From contig CM046000.1 in assembly GCA_025175895.1 (NCBI GenBank), forward strand, positions 43,188,720-43,252,719: 64,000 nt of DNA. Direction: 5' to 3'. The first letter of the stretch is position 1. Each line of letters begins with the position of its first letter. Source of the stretch: Wurfbainia villosa. Lineage: Eukaryota; Streptophyta; Magnoliopsida; Zingiberales; Zingiberaceae. The position numbers were made by a program, and so were the translations under genes. The notes beneath the pieces are model-generated. The model ran no database searches and was not told the origin of the DNA. It saw only the letters and a program-made list of their open reading frames with translations. This document shows positions 20,097 to 31,384 of the stretch, in pieces.

Positions 20097-21500
20097 ACTT
20101 CACCGTTGTCACCAAGAGAAAAGAATATCGCGCGGGTTGACGACGGATCCTATTAGATCTACGAAGAGGTTGGTCTACTTGAACAGGTGTTTGCTCCACA
20201 ACTCTTTGGGCAACAAATTCCTCATCCACAACACTTTGTGGTGCCTGTTCATTTTCCATCGAAGCCTTAGTGTTATCATCATCTTGAACTTCTTCAAGAT
20301 GAATTTTACTCCCACTAGTATTTCTAGAAATAAATTCTCTTTCTAGAAAGGCGATTTCAACAAACACCTTGCCAAGTGTGGGATTGTAAAAGTAATATCC
20401 CTTAGTTTCCTTGGGATATCCTACAAAATAACACTTATCTGATTTGGGTCCTAGTTTATCTGAGACTTGACGTCTAACGTAAGCTTCACAACCCCAAATC
20501 TTTATAAAAGACATTTTGGGACTCTTCCTGGTCCATATCGTATATGGTGTCTTTTCTATGACTTTTGATGGAATGCGATTAAGTGTGAAAGTGGCTGTCT
20601 CTAGAGCTAAACCCCAAAAGGAAGTAGGTAGATCAGTCTGGCTCATCATTGATCGTACCATATCTAATAGAGTACGATTTCTCCTCTCAGATACACCATT
20701 CTATTGTGGTGTTCCAGGTGGAGTGAGTTGGGATATTATCCCACACTCAGCCAGGTGATCACGAAACTCTTGACTAAGGTATTCACCACCTCGATCTGAT
20801 CGAAGTAGCTTAATACGCTTACCAAGTTGGTTTTGTACTTCATTATTGAATTCTTTGAACTTTTCAAAGGATTCTGACTTATGTCTCATCAAATATAAGT
20901 AGCCAAATCTACTCATATCATCAGTGAAAGTAATAAAGTACTTATAGCCTCCTCTGGCTTCGACATTGAAAGCGCCACATACATCAGTATGTATGAGTCC
21001 TAACAAATCCGTCGCTCTCTCGCCATGTCCACTAAATGGAGTTTTAGTCATCTTTCCTAAAAGACAAGACTCGCATACCTCATATGATTCAAAATCAAAT
21101 GAGTCCAATAATCCATCTTTATGGAGTTGGGATATGCGTTTTTCATTTATGTGACCTAGGCGACAGTGCCAGAGATATGTCTGGTTCAAATCATTCGATT
21201 TGAACCGTTTGGTATTTACGTTATAAATTGGGTTATCTAAATCTAGAACATAGAGACCATTCATAAGTGGTGCATTACAATAGAACATTTCATTTAAATA
21301 AATGGAACAACATTTGTCCTTTATTATAAAAGAAAAGTTTTTCTTGTCTAAACAAGATACAGAAATTATGTTCTTTGTTAATGCAGGTACATAGAAGCAC
21401 TCCTCTAGTTCTAAGATAAGCCCAGTGGGCAAAGACAAAGAATATGTTCCTACAGCTACAGCAGCAACTTTTGCGCCATTGCCTACTCATAGGTCCACTT
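20097..21500 (-). pseudogene. Element B GAG-pre-integrase and integrase
   Basis: The minus-strand frame from about 21438 contains the pre-integrase zinc-binding motif (WHCRLGHINEKRISQLH and CESCLLGKM), then the integrase core with HTDVCG and LRSDRGGEYLS. A TAG at about 20701-20703 replaces the usual Gln codon in GTPQ-NGVSERRNRTL. The third catalytic acid (the E of SERRN) lies in the next fragment (20661-20050), which runs to the linker RRSNRIRRQPARYSF. One nonsense change separates an otherwise well-kept core. Confidence 0.9.
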
Positions 21501-22431
21501 CACCCTTTGCCATTATTCTACTATTTCTCAGTCCCTGCACATTAGTACAAATGTGAGATGCACATCCGGTATCTAATACCCATGTAGAAGAAATAGATAG
21601 ATTAACTTCTATAGCGTGTATACCTGAGGCAGAAGTCCCACTTCTCTTGTTCTTTACTTCCTCAAGGTAGACTTTGCGATTAAAGCTTCCGGTGTCGATC
21701 TCACCGCAATGGAAGCGGTCCCTTCCTTAGGTACTTTACCTTTACCCTTTGAAGTGGATGAATTGGCCTTGCCTTTGGCTTGGGTCTTACCCTTGCCTTT
21801 GCGCTTACCTTTGTCCTTCTTGACCATTAGTACATTACTAACTTTCTTCTTGAGATTTGGTTGTGATTCTCAACATCGAGAATCTCGTGCAAAGGTTTAT
21901 CAATTTCATTCATGTTATAATTCATGGCCAATTGATTGTATGCTTCGCGATTGCGAGGATAACATCGATTGCCAATTCTTGGCTCGGTGGAAAACCTAGT
22001 CTTTCAAGGTTCTCAACGCGTACCCAATCATTTTGAGTACGTGAGTTCCTCAGTGTTCCTTCTTGCATCTTGCATGCAAAAGAGCCTTAGACACTTCAAA
22101 ATGCTCGTGCCTAGCTTGTCCTTGATATAGTTGTTTCAAATGCTCAACCATATCATAGGCATCCATGTTTTCATGTTGCTTCAAGCTCGAGTTCATGGTG
22201 GCAAGCATAAGGCATGACACATCTAATCGTCATCTTGATGTTTCTTATAAGCATCCTTTTAAAGACGAGTGGCCGTAGGGGCGGGTATTTCGAGGGTAGC
22301 CTGCTCTAGGACATATAGTTTGCGTTCTTGAGGATAATCCTCAAGTTCCTATACCCGATCAAGAAAGTTTGCTCCATTGAGCTTGTCCTTCTCAGACAGA
22401 TCGCAGAGTTGAGGTGTGTCGTGTTAGATGA
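21501..22431 (-). pseudogene. gag: Element B gag and protease remnant
   Basis: The minus strand has a possible start at about 22431 (MSSNTTHLN), gag-like words in shifting frames (EKDKLNGANFLD), a Lys/Gly-rich tail (KKDKGKRKGKGKTQAKGKAN), a degenerate zinc knuckle (FHCGEIDTGSFNRKVYLEE, which lacks the regular Cys/His set) and the protease active site WVLDTGCASHIC near 21570-21605. Several frame changes occur; not functional. Confidence 0.75.
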
Positions 22432-23594
22432 CATGGTGATCTACAACATTAAAATGCAAAGTTAAGTATCATACCTAAATCATTTAATTAGGCCTTTAAT
22501 TAAATGAGGCTCCACTAAATTCTCATAGCTACTATTTAGCTATAAATTTATATGGGATAAAGATCCACATCATAATTAGTCTTGAGTTAGCTTTGGCTAA
22601 TCGCCCAAGGCGTAGTATAATTAGGTAGGCAATCTTTTGCCAATTACATCTGATGTAACTCTTTAATAGCTTTGGTTAAGTTTTAGATTAGTTTAGTGTT
22701 TATTCCTAAACCACTTCGGTGTGGCGAGGCACGAGGGCCTTCTTGGATATCGCAACGCGACCACTTCTAAGACAAAGTGATGTTGAAATCACACAAAACT
22801 AATGTTAACACTTATGTTCAAAGCTAATATATGCCTCTACTTTCTTAACCAATTAAGAAAACACTTAATTAAGTCTTAACCAAGGTGATAGCGGGACATC
22901 ACGATTGTCCACTCGCACCCCTCAAGATAAAATGCATTGCTTTGCTTTGGCAAACCCAATAACAAATGATCGAGGAAGTAGTGAGTACCAACTTTGGTAG
23001 GCATATCGTTTAGACTTATTAAGAAATAAACATGTATCATATACATATTAGCATACATCACATATAAGCTAAACTAATCATGCATCACATACAAGCTAAA
23101 CTAACATGCATCACATACATATTAAACTAACGTGTCATGGTTATGGCCCTTATTCTACAATCTTCTCAAGCCAATGAAAAGATTGATTGGTCAACCTAGG
23201 GATAGCATCTTCTCCTAAGTGCTTCCTTTTGGTTGTCTTGTGTGTTGACTTCCTCCTTGTAACCTCATCTTCCAATGGACCCTCCATCCTTGTTTTGTAC
23301 ATTACAAAAGGAGAAATACTCGAGTTACATTCGAGTCTAAAACTAATTTTACAACAAGAATATTAGGAGAAAGGCACGACACGCAGCCGTATTAAGAATT
23401 ACAACACACAATCACAAACTTTTTGGGACTAGGCCATAACCATGCACCATGTCATTTTAACTTTTAAAAGACATTGGATATTTTATTATGTTTGAAAATT
23501 TGCTAATGCAATTATCAACTCATAATAAAATTTATCCTACTTCTATATCACATATAAAATAGAAAACCTATTTTTATATCGATCTTTCATAAGT
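22432..23594 (-). other. Element B leader
   Basis: Noncoding region between primer site and gag. It contains the block shared with C and F at 22714-22778 (minus strand GTCTTAGAAGTGGTCGCG ... CCAAGAAGGCCCTCGTGCCT). Short direct repeats of ACATGCATCACATAC type occur at 23050-23130. Confidence 0.65.
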
Positions 23595-23607
23595 GGCTCG
23601 ATACCTT
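23595..23607 (-). other. Element B primer binding site, degenerate
   Basis: Minus strand AAGGTATCGAGCC lies directly at the LTR end. It is one base short of the regular TGGTATCAGAGCC and has A for T at the start. Confidence 0.75.
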
Positions 23608-25484
23608 TGTAGGATCTCTAGTATGCGAATGGCATATGCATGAATAGGAAAATAGGATCCCTTCCATGTGATCCATGCAAGCAAACTCGTATAAAATAAA
23701 TTTCTCTAAACCAAGCCTATCTTATAGGAGAGTTCTACCTTTGTTGCGTGCCCTTTGCAATCCCGCTTTTCCCTTCGGTTTGTTGGATCTTTAGCACGTT
23801 CAAGTGTCCAGTGCCTCTATCGTATCCACACGAGCACGCTCTTGTCTCACAAAAGGAAAACTAGAAGAGCTCTCCTTTACTTCTTGCTAGAGAAGTCCCT
23901 AAAGGAGAGGAAGAGAGGGAAAAGGAGAAAGGAAGAAGAAGACTCCTCTTCTTGCTAGCCTACACTCACAAACCCACACAACTAAAGCTTCCACCAAGCT
24001 TTCTCACCACTAACACAACCAAAGCTTCCACCAACAACACAGCCAATGCTCTCTCTTTGGCCACTTGAGGTGTCTTTTATAGGGTTGGAAAAACCCTTTC
24101 ACCTCCACACATTCAATGCAATCCATTGCATTGAGACATATCCTTGTTTGGCCGGCCACTTAAGGAGACAAAACCATTTTGTTTCCTTCCACCTTAACTA
24201 GCTTAGGTGGATGCTTAGGTGGCATGCTTATGTGGCATGCTTATGTGGCATTCTTATGTGGCATTCATGCATGTTGAATTAATCTTATTAATTCAATTAA
24301 GCTTATGTTATCATATTGAATTAATCTTATTAATTCAATTAAGCTTATGTTATCATATTGAATTAATCTTATTAATTCAATAAGGTAACATATTGAATTA
24401 ATCTCATTAAATCAATTAGCTAAAATTCTCATTAAGCTTAAAGTCCAAACACCATTTTGTACTTAAGCTTATTCCCAAATTATTCTAGTCAAACTAGAAT
24501 ACTCTAATTCCTCTAATTATCATGCTCTTTGTGTGTGACCCTATAGGCTCTCATAACGTTGGCAGTGGACCTAAACTCTTTTAGATACACAAGCAATGAG
24601 CGGCATCTAGCAATACATCATTGCTACCCAAGTTCTGAGATAAGTCAAGATCCGACTAACCTTTCCGTGACTACTATAATATATGACCGTGTCCTTCTAT
24701 CCTTGATATCAGATTGATCAATGAGGCATAGACCGTGTCATCCTCGATCAATCTATGTGTTTCTTGATCCCTGAGTAAACTAACTCAAACAAATGAGCTC
24801 AATATCTCATATTGACTCATTCGAGCATGGCCATGCGTTTTAGTAGTTCTACTCAATCAAGGGGCCCACCGATATCACTCTCGTCATATGAGAGGGATAG
24901 ATCCCATCTACATCACTCACATCCCTCCGCATAATTTGTTATATACCCAGTAATCGCCTTTATGGTCCACCCTGTTACGGGTGACGTTTGACGATACCAA
25001 AGTACACAACTCCTTATGTAGGGAACCATAGTGACTTCAGGTCTGAGGACTATTCATACCAATAGTCACATGAGAAAGTTTATGACACTCATATAACGAT
25101 CCATGAAACTTTCTCATGGCGGGTCAGTTCAGTATATATTCTCTAATATATACCCATGTGTCAACTTGATATCATATATCCATGACTTGTGAGATCAAGT
25201 CATCAATTGACCTACATGCTAGTCTTTATGTATTAATATTGCCCTTGCATATTAATACTTGACTAGGAACATTTAGAAAGTGTTCTCTACAGTCTCTCAT
25301 AATCAATTCTGCCAATTGATGTGCTGTAGATAAGAACCTACTTTTCTAGGGCATTACTATATTTAATTTAGCTGGCACAAGCAAGACTTAAATATAATAA
25401 CCAATCCTTTGCCTTTATAGAATATGATACAAAATGTTCCCTATTCAACCATCACATGATTGGTTCTTAGGGCTATAACTAACA
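23608..25484 (-). repeat. Element B 5' LTR
   Basis: 1877 bp, partner of 16611-18493. Differences are a few substitutions and small indels, for example a missing GGCC pair near 24060 and a changed stretch near 25300. Minus-strand TATA box at about 24074-24081. Confidence 0.95.
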
Positions 25485-25979
25485 GTTTGTGGATCATAGG
25501 GTCGAATATGGTTATAGGAAATTATTAAGGAGCGTGTGTACTTGCCCATCATAAGGCACATAACCCGAGATAATTACCTTGGTACCAAATAATGGTGAAC
25601 ACTTAGATACAAATATAAGTATCCTCCCCATCAGAGTCACTGCTTTTATTTGTAGGGCCGAAGAGAAACCAACTATTAATTTTACTTGTCAAAAAGTTAG
25701 GTTGACAAGATAGTAAAATTAATGGGTAAAACCTCCTCTTACAAATGTAGAATTCGTATACGTCCACACTATCGTGGCATACGATATTCTCGGTGTTTTA
25801 AGGTGTTGGTTGATTTTGAAATTTTATTATTTGAGGAATCAATAATTTTTTGAAATCTACAGTAATGATCTATGTGATTCTTAGGATTTTCAAAAATGAC
25901 TTTTAGTCCACTTACTATGATACTAAAGGAAATAAACTTACTGTACCCAAATAATGTTGATTGGAAAAGAATCTAGATA
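25485..25979 (+). other. A1 leader, second part, with inverted repeat
   Basis: Continuation of the A1 leader after element B. It contains an inverted repeat with arms 25675-25692 (ATTAATTTTACTTGTCAA) and 25702-25723, a stem of 18 pairs with a four-base bulge and a loop of about 9 bases. The matching sequence in A2 is at 53349-53397, where the bulge is on the other genomic side because A2 is reversed. The region where copia gag normally begins has no open gag frame. Confidence 0.7.
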
Positions 25980-26426
25980 TTGTCTTATCTGCTAAGGAGT
26001 ACAAGTATGCACTCTTCGAAGAGTGTCCTCAAGCCATGGTTGCTCAAAAAGGTTTCTACTTCTAAGTCGAAAGGCAAGAAGAAGAAGAAACAAGGTGGAG
26101 CAAAGCTAGTAGGAGGATCTCAGGGAGGAGTGAAGAAGCCGAAAGGCAAGTACTTCACTTGCAAGCAGGATGGACATTGGAAGAAGGACTGTCGCAATCC
26201 GAAACAGAACAAAGGTATATCCTTTGGTCTAGTCATTGAAACGTGGTTAGCGGTGTTATCTACCGGCACCTGGTGTGTAGATACGGGAGCCTCTGATCAT
26301 GTCTGCAATACTTTGCAGGGGTTCCAGGAAACCCAACGACGAGCTAAAAGGGAGATTACCATTTACTTGGGCAATGCCATGAAGATGACGACTATTACAG
26401 TGGGAGAAGTTTTATTTATCTCTTGA
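25980..26426 (+). pseudogene. A1 gag tail and protease
   Basis: Plus-strand frame with a Lys-rich segment, a zinc knuckle whose first Cys is replaced (YFTCKQDGHWKKDC, canonical C-x2-C-x4-H-x4-C), and the aspartic protease active site WCVDTGASDHVCN. It ends at a double stop at about 26424. The normal gag core is missing upstream. From 26427 to 26624 the frame is broken by stops although protease-like sequence continues. Confidence 0.8.
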
Positions 26427-26624
26427 TAAAAATAAAACTTAGGTTCTAAAAAATTCCCTTTATGTACCTTTATTTAGAAAGAAATTAATTTCAGTTTCTA
26501 AATTGTTTATGGATGGAAATTCTATTTCTTTTAATAATAGAGTTGTTATAAAAAGGAATAGGGAGAATATCTGTTCAAGTACATTGATAGGAAATTTGAC
26601 AAACTTGAAACAAAACCTCTCACA

Positions 26625-27537
26625 ATGCAAATAGAAGTTAATAACTCATCTTCTAATTCCAATAAAAGAAAAGAACCTTCGAAGATGAACCAAACATATC
26701 TTTGGCATCTTAGGCTTGGTCACAATAACCTAAGCAGAATTCAAAGGTTGAAAGCTGATGGACCTTTGGGTTCATTAGTGGTGGAGGATCTCCCAACCTG
26801 CGAATCTTGCTTGGAGGGTAAGATGACCAAGAGGCCTTTTAAGGCCAAGGGGTATAGAGCCAAAGATGTGTTAGAAATGGTTCATTCTGATTTGTGTGGT
26901 CCTATGACTATCCAGGCAAGAGGTGGTCTTGAATATTTCGTCTCTTTCATAGACGATTATTCAAGATACGGATAACACTATGATTTGATCGTGGTGGTGA
27001 GTACCTCTTGGGAGAATTTAGGAACTACTTATCAGAGGATGGGAATCAATCCCAATTGACTGCACCTGGCACACCCCAGTAGAATGGTGTACCAGAGCGA
27101 AGGAATAGGACTCTTATGGAGATGGTTAGATCGATGATGAGTTATTCTAAGTTGCCAGATTTGTTCTGGGGATATGCTCTAGATACGGCGGTGTACATTC
27201 TGAACTTGGTTCCATCTAAATCAGTACCTTCTACTCCCACAGAGTTGTGGACTGGGCAAAAGCCTAGTCTAAGACATATTCGGATATGAGGAGTCCAGCA
27301 CATGTGCTGAAGGCAGATGTTGGTAAGTTGGGACCTCGTACAGAAGTACGCATGTTCGTTGGCTATCCCAGGAGAACGAAGGGTGGATTGTTTTATAGTT
27401 CTAGAGATCAGAGAGTGATCGTTAGCACAAATGCCAGATTTCTAGAGGAAGACTATATGATGAGCCACAAGCCCAAGAGTAAAATTGTTCTGGAGGAGTT
27501 AAAAGGGGAAGTCACTTCTTTAGTACCGCCGGTATAA
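26625..27537 (+). pseudogene. A1 GAG-pre-integrase and deleted integrase
   Basis: The frame 26625-26975 has WHLRLGHNNLSRIQRL and CESCLEGKMTKRPF (pre-integrase) and the first integrase acid in HSDLCGP. At about 26972 DDYSRYG jumps straight to FDRGGEYL, losing some 33 residues of the core, with a frameshift. Then follow a TAG in GTPQ-NGVPERRN, a one-base loss at about 27290 where the IWGSPAHVL motif belongs, and a stop at 27535-27537. A2 shares the core deletion and the one-base loss, but not the two nonsense changes (Gln is kept in A2). Confidence 0.88.
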
Positions 27538-27585
27538 GAGGATATACCACATGTCACTGCACCGCGTGTCACAGAGGATACACAG

Positions 27586-29091
27586 GTGATACCTCGTCGT
27601 AGTGGGAGGGTTGTGAGACAGGCTGATAGATTCATGTTCTTGAAAGAATCTTCTGATTTGGTTCCTGGCGAACATGAACCTGATCCCTGGACATATGACG
27701 TGGCAATCCAAGATAAAGATACAGTATCTTGGCAAAGTGCAATGAATGCTGAGATTAAATCTATGGATTCAAATCAGGTCTGGGAGCTAGGAGAACCACC
27801 CGATGGTGTAAAAACCATTGGATGCAAGTGGATCTACAAGAGAAAGAGAGGAATAGATGGGAAGGTTGAGACCTTCAAAGCGAGGCTTGTTGTGAAGGGG
27901 TATACTCAGAAAGAGGGTATCGATTATGAGGAGACTTTTTCGTCGGTAGCCATACTTAAGTCTATCTGGATTCTCTTATGCATAGCAGCTCATATGGATT
28001 ATGAGGTGTGGCAGATGGATGTCAAGACAGCTTTCCTTAATGGAAGTCTTGAGGAAAACATCTACATGAAGCAACCAGAGGGATTCATTGCTAAGGGCAA
28101 AGAGCATCTTGTATATAAGCTTAATCGGTCCATTTATGGATTGAAACAAGCTTCGAGGTCTTGGAACATCCGGTTTGATGAGGTGATCCAGTCTTATGGA
28201 TTTATTCAAAGTCCGGATGAGTCTTGTGTATACAAGAGATGTGACGGAAACATAGTGGTATTTCTTGTACTATACGTAGATGACATTTTGTTGATTGGCA
28301 ACAATATCAAGGTGTTATCGGACGTGAGGGTATGGTTGTCCAAACAATTTGATATGAAGGACTTGGGGGAGGTGGGACACATCCTTGGGATCAAGGTTAT
28401 AAGGGATCGCAGGAAAAGAATGTTGTGCTTATCCCAAGCTTCATACATAGACACGATTATGGAGCATTTTAGCATGCAGAACTCCAAGAAGGGTTTTCTA
28501 CCTTTCAGGCATGGAGTTCCTTTATCTAAGGAGATGTGTCCTAGATCATCTGAGGAGATAGAGGAGATGAAGGCAGTTCCTTATGCTTTGGCAGTAGGAA
28601 GCCTCATGTATGCGATGCTCTATACAAGACCAGATATCTGCTTTGCCATGGGCATGGTAAGCAGATATCAGAGTAATCCAGGAGAGGGACATTGGACTGT
28701 GGTAAAGCATATATTGAAGTACCTGAGAAGGACTAGGGATTATATGCTGGTTTACCAGGCAGACCAATTACTCCCTGTGTATTACACGGACTCCGACTTC
28801 CAATATGATAGGGATAACAGTAAGTCTACCTCAGGTTTTGTGTTTACTTTGGGAGGTGGAGCCATTGTATGGAGGAGTGTCAAGCAGAAATGCATGGCAG
28901 ACTCTCCCATGGAAGCTGAGTATATGGCAGCCTCTGAGGCAGCCAAAGAAGCTGTGTGGCTCAGGAACTTCTTGATGGACTTGGATGTGATTCCTGGTTT
29001 GCCTAGAACTATCACAATTTATTGTGATAATAGTGGGGTGCAGTTGCAAACTCGAAGGAACCATGAGCCCATAAGGCTAGTAAACACATAG
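27586..29091 (+). CDS. A1 reverse transcriptase-RNase H, longest intact frame
   Basis: A 501-codon open frame from within the pol polyprotein. The ATG at 27586 is only the first Met after a nonsense codon at 27535-27537 and is not a real start. RT: GCKWIYKRKRGIDG at about residue 80, WQMDVKTAFLNGSLEENIYM near 145, RSIYGLKQASRSW near 185, catalytic YVDDILLIGN near 229. RNase H: YTDSDFQYD near 400, MEAEYMAAS near 441, YCDNSG near 478, giving the D-E-D set. A one-base loss after DNSG shifts the frame, so the usual end (EPRAHK, RKYHLIREIV, DPFTK) continues broken to about 29270. It would copy element RNA into DNA in the particle; fused integrase is defective. Confidence 0.92.
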   Translation: MIPRRSGRVVRQADRFMFLKESSDLVPGEHEPDPWTYDVAIQDKDTVSWQSAMNAEIKSMDSNQVWELGEPPDGVKTIGCKWIYKRKRGIDGKVETFKARLVVKGYTQKEGIDYEETFSSVAILKSIWILLCIAAHMDYEVWQMDVKTAFLNGSLEENIYMKQPEGFIAKGKEHLVYKLNRSIYGLKQASRSWNIRFDEVIQSYGFIQSPDESCVYKRCDGNIVVFLVLYVDDILLIGNNIKVLSDVRVWLSKQFDMKDLGEVGHILGIKVIRDRRKRMLCLSQASYIDTIMEHFSMQNSKKGFLPFRHGVPLSKEMCPRSSEEIEEMKAVPYALAVGSLMYAMLYTRPDICFAMGMVSRYQSNPGEGHWTVVKHILKYLRRTRDYMLVYQADQLLPVYYTDSDFQYDRDNSKSTSGFVFTLGGGAIVWRSVKQKCMADSPMEAEYMAASEAAKEAVWLRNFLMDLDVIPGLPRTITIYCDNSGVQLQTRRNHEPIRLVNT

Positions 29092-29274
29092 AGCGCAAGT
29101 ACCACTTGATACGAGAAATCGTAAAGGAGGTAGAAGTTGTTGTCACCTAGATTGCATCAAAGGATGACCTAGTAGACCCTTTCACTAAGGTCCTTCTAGC
29201 GAGAGCTTTGATAGGCATGTGGAGGGAAGGGGAATCAGATGTATGGCAGTATAAGGACAACATAGTCTTTTAGT

Positions 29275-29287
29275 ATAAGTGGCAGAT
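29275..29287 (+). other. A1 polypurine tract, degenerate
   Basis: AAGTGGCAGAT precedes the 3' LTR start. The A2 version is AAGTGGGAGAT, so this copy has one purine-to-C change. Confidence 0.8.
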
Positions 29288-31384
29288 TGTAGGGATGTAT
29301 ACTGAAAGGTCTATCTTTTCTATGAACATCTTTATTTTTGAAATAAGAATCACATGATCATTGTTTGCATATTTTTATGCATATTGTCTAATACGTTACA
29401 TTGTAGATAACATGGAGTGTGGTGTCACACGGGAGATCATGTTATCGACTCCTTGTAAAGTATAAGTAAAGGCTCACAACCGAGATGACTTTGGACAAAC
29501 CATCGGAATGGTTGTAGTGTGATTTGGTGTTGGTTTGTCTTGACCATAGAATCACACTAGTGCACTTTGTATGTATTGAGTAGGACCGACATAGAGGTGA
29601 TTCGATTTATTGCTGACTACATAATCGAATCGGACCTCAGATATTATTTAGTACATGCTCTTAATCCCGATATAATAACGGGCACATATACTTAGTAGTC
29701 ATCTCTTTGATTCACCAATGGGCGAGATTTATAAATTAAATCGATAGGCTCGGTAAGTTGGGAGATGATATTATTTATATGGTGTGTTGTTGATTATAGG
29801 AGGAAACTGTGTCATATATATTAGGATGATGATGTCCCCTTGAGGAGCTCATAAGGTTCATCATGTAAACCCTGCAGGTGGACTTGGTCCGGCATGATGA
29901 AAAGGTTGAGTGGTACTACTCAAGGAGTTAGATGTTGATTAATTAATGGTCAGTAAATTAATTAATCGATGGACATTCGAGATCTTAAACACAGAGAGAA
30001 AATGTACAAATAATATATGGAGTCCGTATTATCATATGGGGGTTGGTGAGGTAGATCAATGATGATCCTTTAGTGGATTGGATCATCAATAGTGGATCGG
30101 ACTTTATGTGGGCTTGATCCATGGGTGGCCAAGATCCAACTCCTCCTCATGGTCCCTAATGTAGCCTATTAACACCTCATGAAGCTTAGATCCAAAGGAT
30201 AGAAACAAAACTCTAGATCCAAAGGTGGAGATTAAATCTCTAGATCTGACGGTTGAGATCAAATCTCTAGATCCGACGGTTGAGATTAAATCCCTAGAAC
30301 CAATGGAGGAGATTAATCCAAGGCATAAACCCAACTCTATAAATAAGGCTTATTTGCTTGGACGGCAACAATAATGATAAGGGGATTAGGGTTTACTTCC
30401 TTTGGAGGCTAGGAATCCTAGTTGGTTTAGGATTAGGTTTGGGTGGCTAGGGTTTTGGGAGCTAAGGGTGGGCGTCCACAAGTGGATGAGGGTTTCCTTC
30501 TTCTTCCTAAGGTTGGCTGACCACTATTCTTCTCCTCTCTACCTTGGCATGAGCTCATCCTATTCTTCTTCCCCTCTTCCATGGCCGACTAAAAAGGAGA
30601 GCTAGGTTTAGGGTTTGGAGGCTTAGGGTTTAGGAGGCTTGGGTGGCACCAAATAAGGAAGGTTTCTTTCTTCTTCATCCCTTGGTGGCCAGCGCCCACA
30701 GCCCTATCCCAGCCCTTGGGTGGCATTTAAAGACCCCTTCTCCTTCTCCTTAGATGGTGGAAATAAGATATAGGGCTTTCCCTTGGTGTCTTGGTCGGTT
30801 TCCACCATTATCTCCTTCTCCTTGTTGGCCGGCGGCAAGTATTTCTTATGTTGCTTGTTGGTTGGCTATAGGAAGGAGATGAGCTTTGTTTCTATTCTTC
30901 CTCTTGCTTTGGATGAGCAAAGAAGGAAGATTTGAGATATAGGATCTTCGACTTTTGGTAGAGCGTCGCCCACACGACGTCTGAAAGGAGGAAGGTTATA
31001 CATTAGAAGATCAAGAGGTATATCTATTATCTTTTCTCTTTTGTTTATTACTTTTATTTGTTTTTCAATTATAAGCATGTTATAAATCTATAAATGGATA
31101 AATAATACTTGGATCCCGAGCATAAACACAAAAACTGGCGATCCGAACATCGTCTATTCCGCGGCTACTCGTAGAATAGAGGATGGTCGCTTGAACAACT
31201 AGTTTGTTCAAGTGACCTCTCTAAATGAATAGCACGATGATGGCTTGGTGGTTTGGGCAATCCCTTTTGTCTAGGATTAAATTTTTTTAATCTGGGGACA
31301 TCGAAGGGATCGCCATGGACAAGCTACCGAGGTGAAGTGGGAAGCGAAGTTTCCCCTCACGGACTCGATAAGAAAAACACTTCA
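29288..31384 (+). repeat. A1 3' LTR
   Basis: 2097 bp from TGTAGGGATG to CACTTCA, partner of 13890-15971. TATAAATAAG at 30338. Differences include a short duplication near 30600-30640 (GGGTTTGGAGGCTTA). After 31384 the gypsy protease resumes with GGCACATGTGC. Confidence 0.93.

Larger units (their letters stand above)
16611..25484 (-). mobile_element. Copia element B, TSD GTTTG
   Basis: Minus-strand element with LTRs 16611-18493 (3') and 23608-25484 (5'), flanked by GTTTG at 16606-16610 and 25485-25489. The unoccupied version of the same site is present in A2 (about 53585-53615, reverse complement), confirming the boundaries. The interior has gag, protease, integrase and RT-RNase H remnants on the minus strand, all broken. 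The LTRs look about 98-99 percent identical by eye. In the nesting series E' > G > A1 > B it is the deepest level. Confidence 0.96.
13890..31384 (+). mobile_element. Copia element A1, split by element B
   Basis: Plus-strand element with LTRs 13890-15971 and 29288-31384, primer site 15974-15986, interrupted leader, gag/protease remnant, integrase, RT-RNase H and polypurine tract. It sits inside the protease of gypsy G. The reading frame joins across it (catgtgcc / cctgtggtc on the minus strand), but the target duplication is not clean: only GG, or at most CAGG, is shared at the two edges. The LTRs differ at several percent of positions by eye, so A1 is older than the B element inside it. Confidence 0.92.
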
